Shown: positions 62,588 to 64,000 of the stretch, piece after piece
Numbering within the stretch: the first letter of the stretch is position 1
Layout of the letters: the number at the start of each line of letters is the position of its first letter
Origin: Microbispora hainanensis
Lineage (GTDB): Bacteria; Actinomycetota; Actinomycetes; Streptosporangiales; Streptosporangiaceae
Assembly: GCF_036186745.1 (NCBI RefSeq)
Contig: NZ_CP108086.1
Location: forward strand, 868,001 to 932,000
DNA: 64,000 nt
Reading direction: 5' to 3'
The notes under the pieces: model-generated
Database searches by the model: none
Seen by the model: the letters and a program-made list of their open reading frames with translations, nothing else
Told to the model about the DNA's origin: nothing
Made by a program: the position numbers and the translations under genes

Positions 62588-62887
62588 GTGAGCTACGAGA
62601 ACCTGGCCGGACGCGTCGCCGTCGTCACGGGGGCCGCCAGCGGCATCGGAGAGGCGACGGCACGGCTGCTGGCCGCCTCCGGCGCGAAGGTCGCGTTGCT
62701 CGCCCGCCGCGCCGACCGGCTGGAGGAAGTCGCCGCCGCGGTCGGCGACGTCCTCGGCGGTCAGGGAGGTGATGACTTCGTACATCCCGGCGAGCTGCGC
62801 CCCGAGCTCCCGGATCGCCTACACGGTCAGCCGGGCACGGCACGTCGACCTCCGTCAGGTCGTCGCGCTTCCGGCGAACCAGGTCTG
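62588..62887 (+). pseudogene. Short-chain dehydrogenase remnant with an inverted internal segment
   Basis: AAGGAGTCACC precedes GTG 62588. Codons to about 62739 encode an SDR N-terminus (GRVAVVTGAASGIGEATARL, then LLARRADRLEE). From 62740 to 62812 the sense sequence is on the opposite strand: its complement reads RELGAQLAGMYEVITSLTAEDVAD, the segment that comes shortly before an SDR C-terminus. From 62813 the plus strand resumes with IAYTVSRARHVDLRQVVALP and stops at 62887. The middle of about 120 residues, including the YxxxK site, is gone. The product is non-functional. Confidence 0.85.
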
Positions 62888-62901
62888 AGCGGGCAGACCG
62901 A

Positions 62902-63444
62902 TCACGGCGCCTGCGGCCGGACGACCCGGGTGCCGGAGAGCAGGTCATAGGGCGTCCTGCCCGAGGGCAGGAAAAGGGCGCCCAGCCAGGCGAACATGAT
63001 GACGTAGACGATGATCGTCAGCACCAGCAGAGACCCGGGCGGGTTCGGGGCCGCGGTGGCGAAGCCGTACGCGACGGTGTGCCCCAGTTCCCACGGCAGA
63101 GCGATCTTGGCGGTGTTGCGCAGCAGCGCGCGCCCGAAACCGATCGGTCCCCCCGAGCGGGCGTCCACGACGATCAGGCCCCTGACCCGCTTCCCCGGCG
63201 TGGCCTGGAAGCGGCCGGACTCGCGCCGGGCGCACCACAGGGTCACCGGCGCGATCAGGAGGAGGAACGAGACGAGGTTCCACAGGCCGACGGGCAGCCG
63301 CAGTCCCGCCGAGTAGACGACCACGCCGACGGGGACCAGGAGCAGCGGAAGGATGAGGATGAACAACCAGTCGATCAGCCAGGCGGTGATGCGGCGCCAG
63401 GCCGGTGCGCGGGTCCCCCCGATGAATGATGACGAAGTCGACAT
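62902..63444 (-). CDS. RDD family membrane protein
   Basis: A 180-residue protein with three or four membrane segments. The RDD signature appears as APAWRRITAWLIDWLFILIL near residue 13 and the C-terminal PYDLLSGTRVV; the middle contains ESGRFQATPGKRVRGLIVVD, typical of the family. The function of RDD proteins is mostly unknown; some transport ions or compatible solutes. ATG 63444 has GAAAGGAC upstream. Confidence 0.9.
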   Translation of the reverse strand: MSTSSSFIGGTRAPAWRRITAWLIDWLFILILPLLLVPVGVVVYSAGLRLPVGLWNLVSFLLLIAPVTLWCARRESGRFQATPGKRVRGLIVVDARSGGPIGFGRALLRNTAKIALPWELGHTVAYGFATAAPNPPGSLLVLTIIVYVIMFAWLGALFLPSGRTPYDLLSGTRVVRPQAP

Positions 63445-63503
63445 GGCGTCCTTTCATGAACGTTCAGGACGCTACCGGGGTGGAGCGGAGGAGGCACCAC
63501 TCA

Positions 63504-63920
63504 TCACGGAGAAACCGGCATGCGCGGCCGGGTGATCCGGGCCCGTACGAGGCCGATGAGCGAGGGACCGCCCCAGAAGCACCACAGGGCGATGACGGGG
63601 TCGCAGACGGCGCAGCCGAAGGACGAGTCGTGGGCGAAGGGGATGATCGGGCTGCCCTTGAGGTGGTGGAGGACGTCCCAGGCGGTGTGCAGCAGCCAGG
63701 CGATCCCGATGAACGTCCACGACTCCAGGCCGCGGTAGGCGCAGTAGGCGACGAGGGCGGTGAAGGGGAACTCCCAGCCGCCGAGGCCCCCGCCGCTGAG
63801 GTAGGCGGCCCCCGCCCCACCCACCATGATCGCGTTGAAGCGGCGGCGGGCCGGTTCGGGGATCAGCGACATCAGCACGGCGTAGGCGAGGCCGATCAGG
63901 ATCGGCAGGACGAGATTCAT
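63504..63920 (-). CDS. DUF6010 family membrane protein
   Basis: A 138-residue protein with four hydrophobic segments: LVLPILIGLAYAVLMSLI near residue 3, then AYLSGGGLGGWEFPFTALVA, TFIGIAWLLHTAWDVLHHLK and the C-terminal VIALWCFWGG. The HTAWDVLHH and PFAHDSSFGC motifs recall DUF6010 proteins. ATG 63920 is used since upstream residues are not membrane-like, though the ribosome-binding site is weak. Function unknown. Confidence 0.75.
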   Translation of the reverse strand: MNLVLPILIGLAYAVLMSLIPEPARRRFNAIMVGGAGAAYLSGGGLGGWEFPFTALVAYCAYRGLESWTFIGIAWLLHTAWDVLHHLKGSPIIPFAHDSSFGCAVCDPVIALWCFWGGPSLIGLVRARITRPRMPVSP

Positions 63921-64000
63921 GGTCGTGCGGCTCTCTCGGATGGCTGTCGTGAGCGCGAGCGGCGTGCCCGCGCCGGACAGCCAACCAGCCGGCCGCATGC

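Overview
The window is very GC-rich actinobacterial chromosome. WhiB and AdnAB proteins, an IdeR/DmdR-type iron box, an ECF41 sigma factor, a DUF397 protein and frequent GTG/TTG starts point to a filamentous actinomycete, probably Streptosporangiales. The order is inferred from gene content and style, not from a marker gene. No IS element, phage, plasmid or CRISPR array was seen.

Layout. (1) 1-10788, all minus strand: a nitrogen-compound catabolic regulon running PucR regulator, FAD amino-acid oxidoreductase, DUF917 (S-methyl-thiohydantoin desulfurase family) protein, hydantoinase/oxoprolinase subunit, then a complete peptide-type ABC importer whose last ATPase leaves the window. (2) 10870-14601: two near-identical initiator tRNA genes, each with its own terminator, flank a decaying block: a frameshifted anti-sigma-type kinase, a lone DUF397 protein, an AAA ATPase without its N-terminus and a subtilase that has lost its catalytic centre. 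(3) 14686-37918: a housekeeping stretch whose order matches the Mycobacterium tuberculosis Rv3193c-Rv3199c neighbourhood (UPF0182, PDZ/Lon-like protease, zincin, ABC1 kinase, WhiB7, UvrD2, mycoredoxin, NudC), with MoaE, epimerase, Nudix, EEP, ThiF-like, thioesterase and hydrolase genes among them. WhiB7 has a recognisable promoter, leader ORF and intrinsic attenuator. An ECF41 sigma factor, a broken lipase and an epimerase behind a consensus ECF41 promoter sit inside this stretch. (4) 38013-43555: an iron-box-controlled four-gene siderophore operon (ATP-grasp, two NIS synthetases, PLP decarboxylase) with the gene logic of vibrioferrin. (5) 43558-49976, minus: a copper/cupredoxin block (CopC-CopD fusion, YcnI, cupredoxin-multicopper oxidase fusion, and a secreted beta-propeller protein interrupted by an in-frame TAG). 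(6) 49977-50878: two imperfect copies of a 372-bp-period direct repeat. (7) 50879-54101: an ABC-2 exporter and a divergent TetR regulator sharing a GTATAC-rich operator, then a lipoprotein. (8) 54369-61574: a Uma2 nuclease-like protein and the adnB/adnA helicase-nuclease pair, which resumes the mycobacterial gene order. (9) 61631-63920: an XRE regulator divergent from a scrambled SDR pseudogene, then RDD and DUF6010 membrane proteins.

The conserved core (DNA repair, redox, WhiB7 stress response) has thus been opened between nudC and adnB by an accessory block of about 17 kb carrying iron acquisition, copper handling, repeats and an exporter. Several genes in or beside the accessory parts are broken by internal deletions, a frameshift, a nonsense codon or a local inversion.
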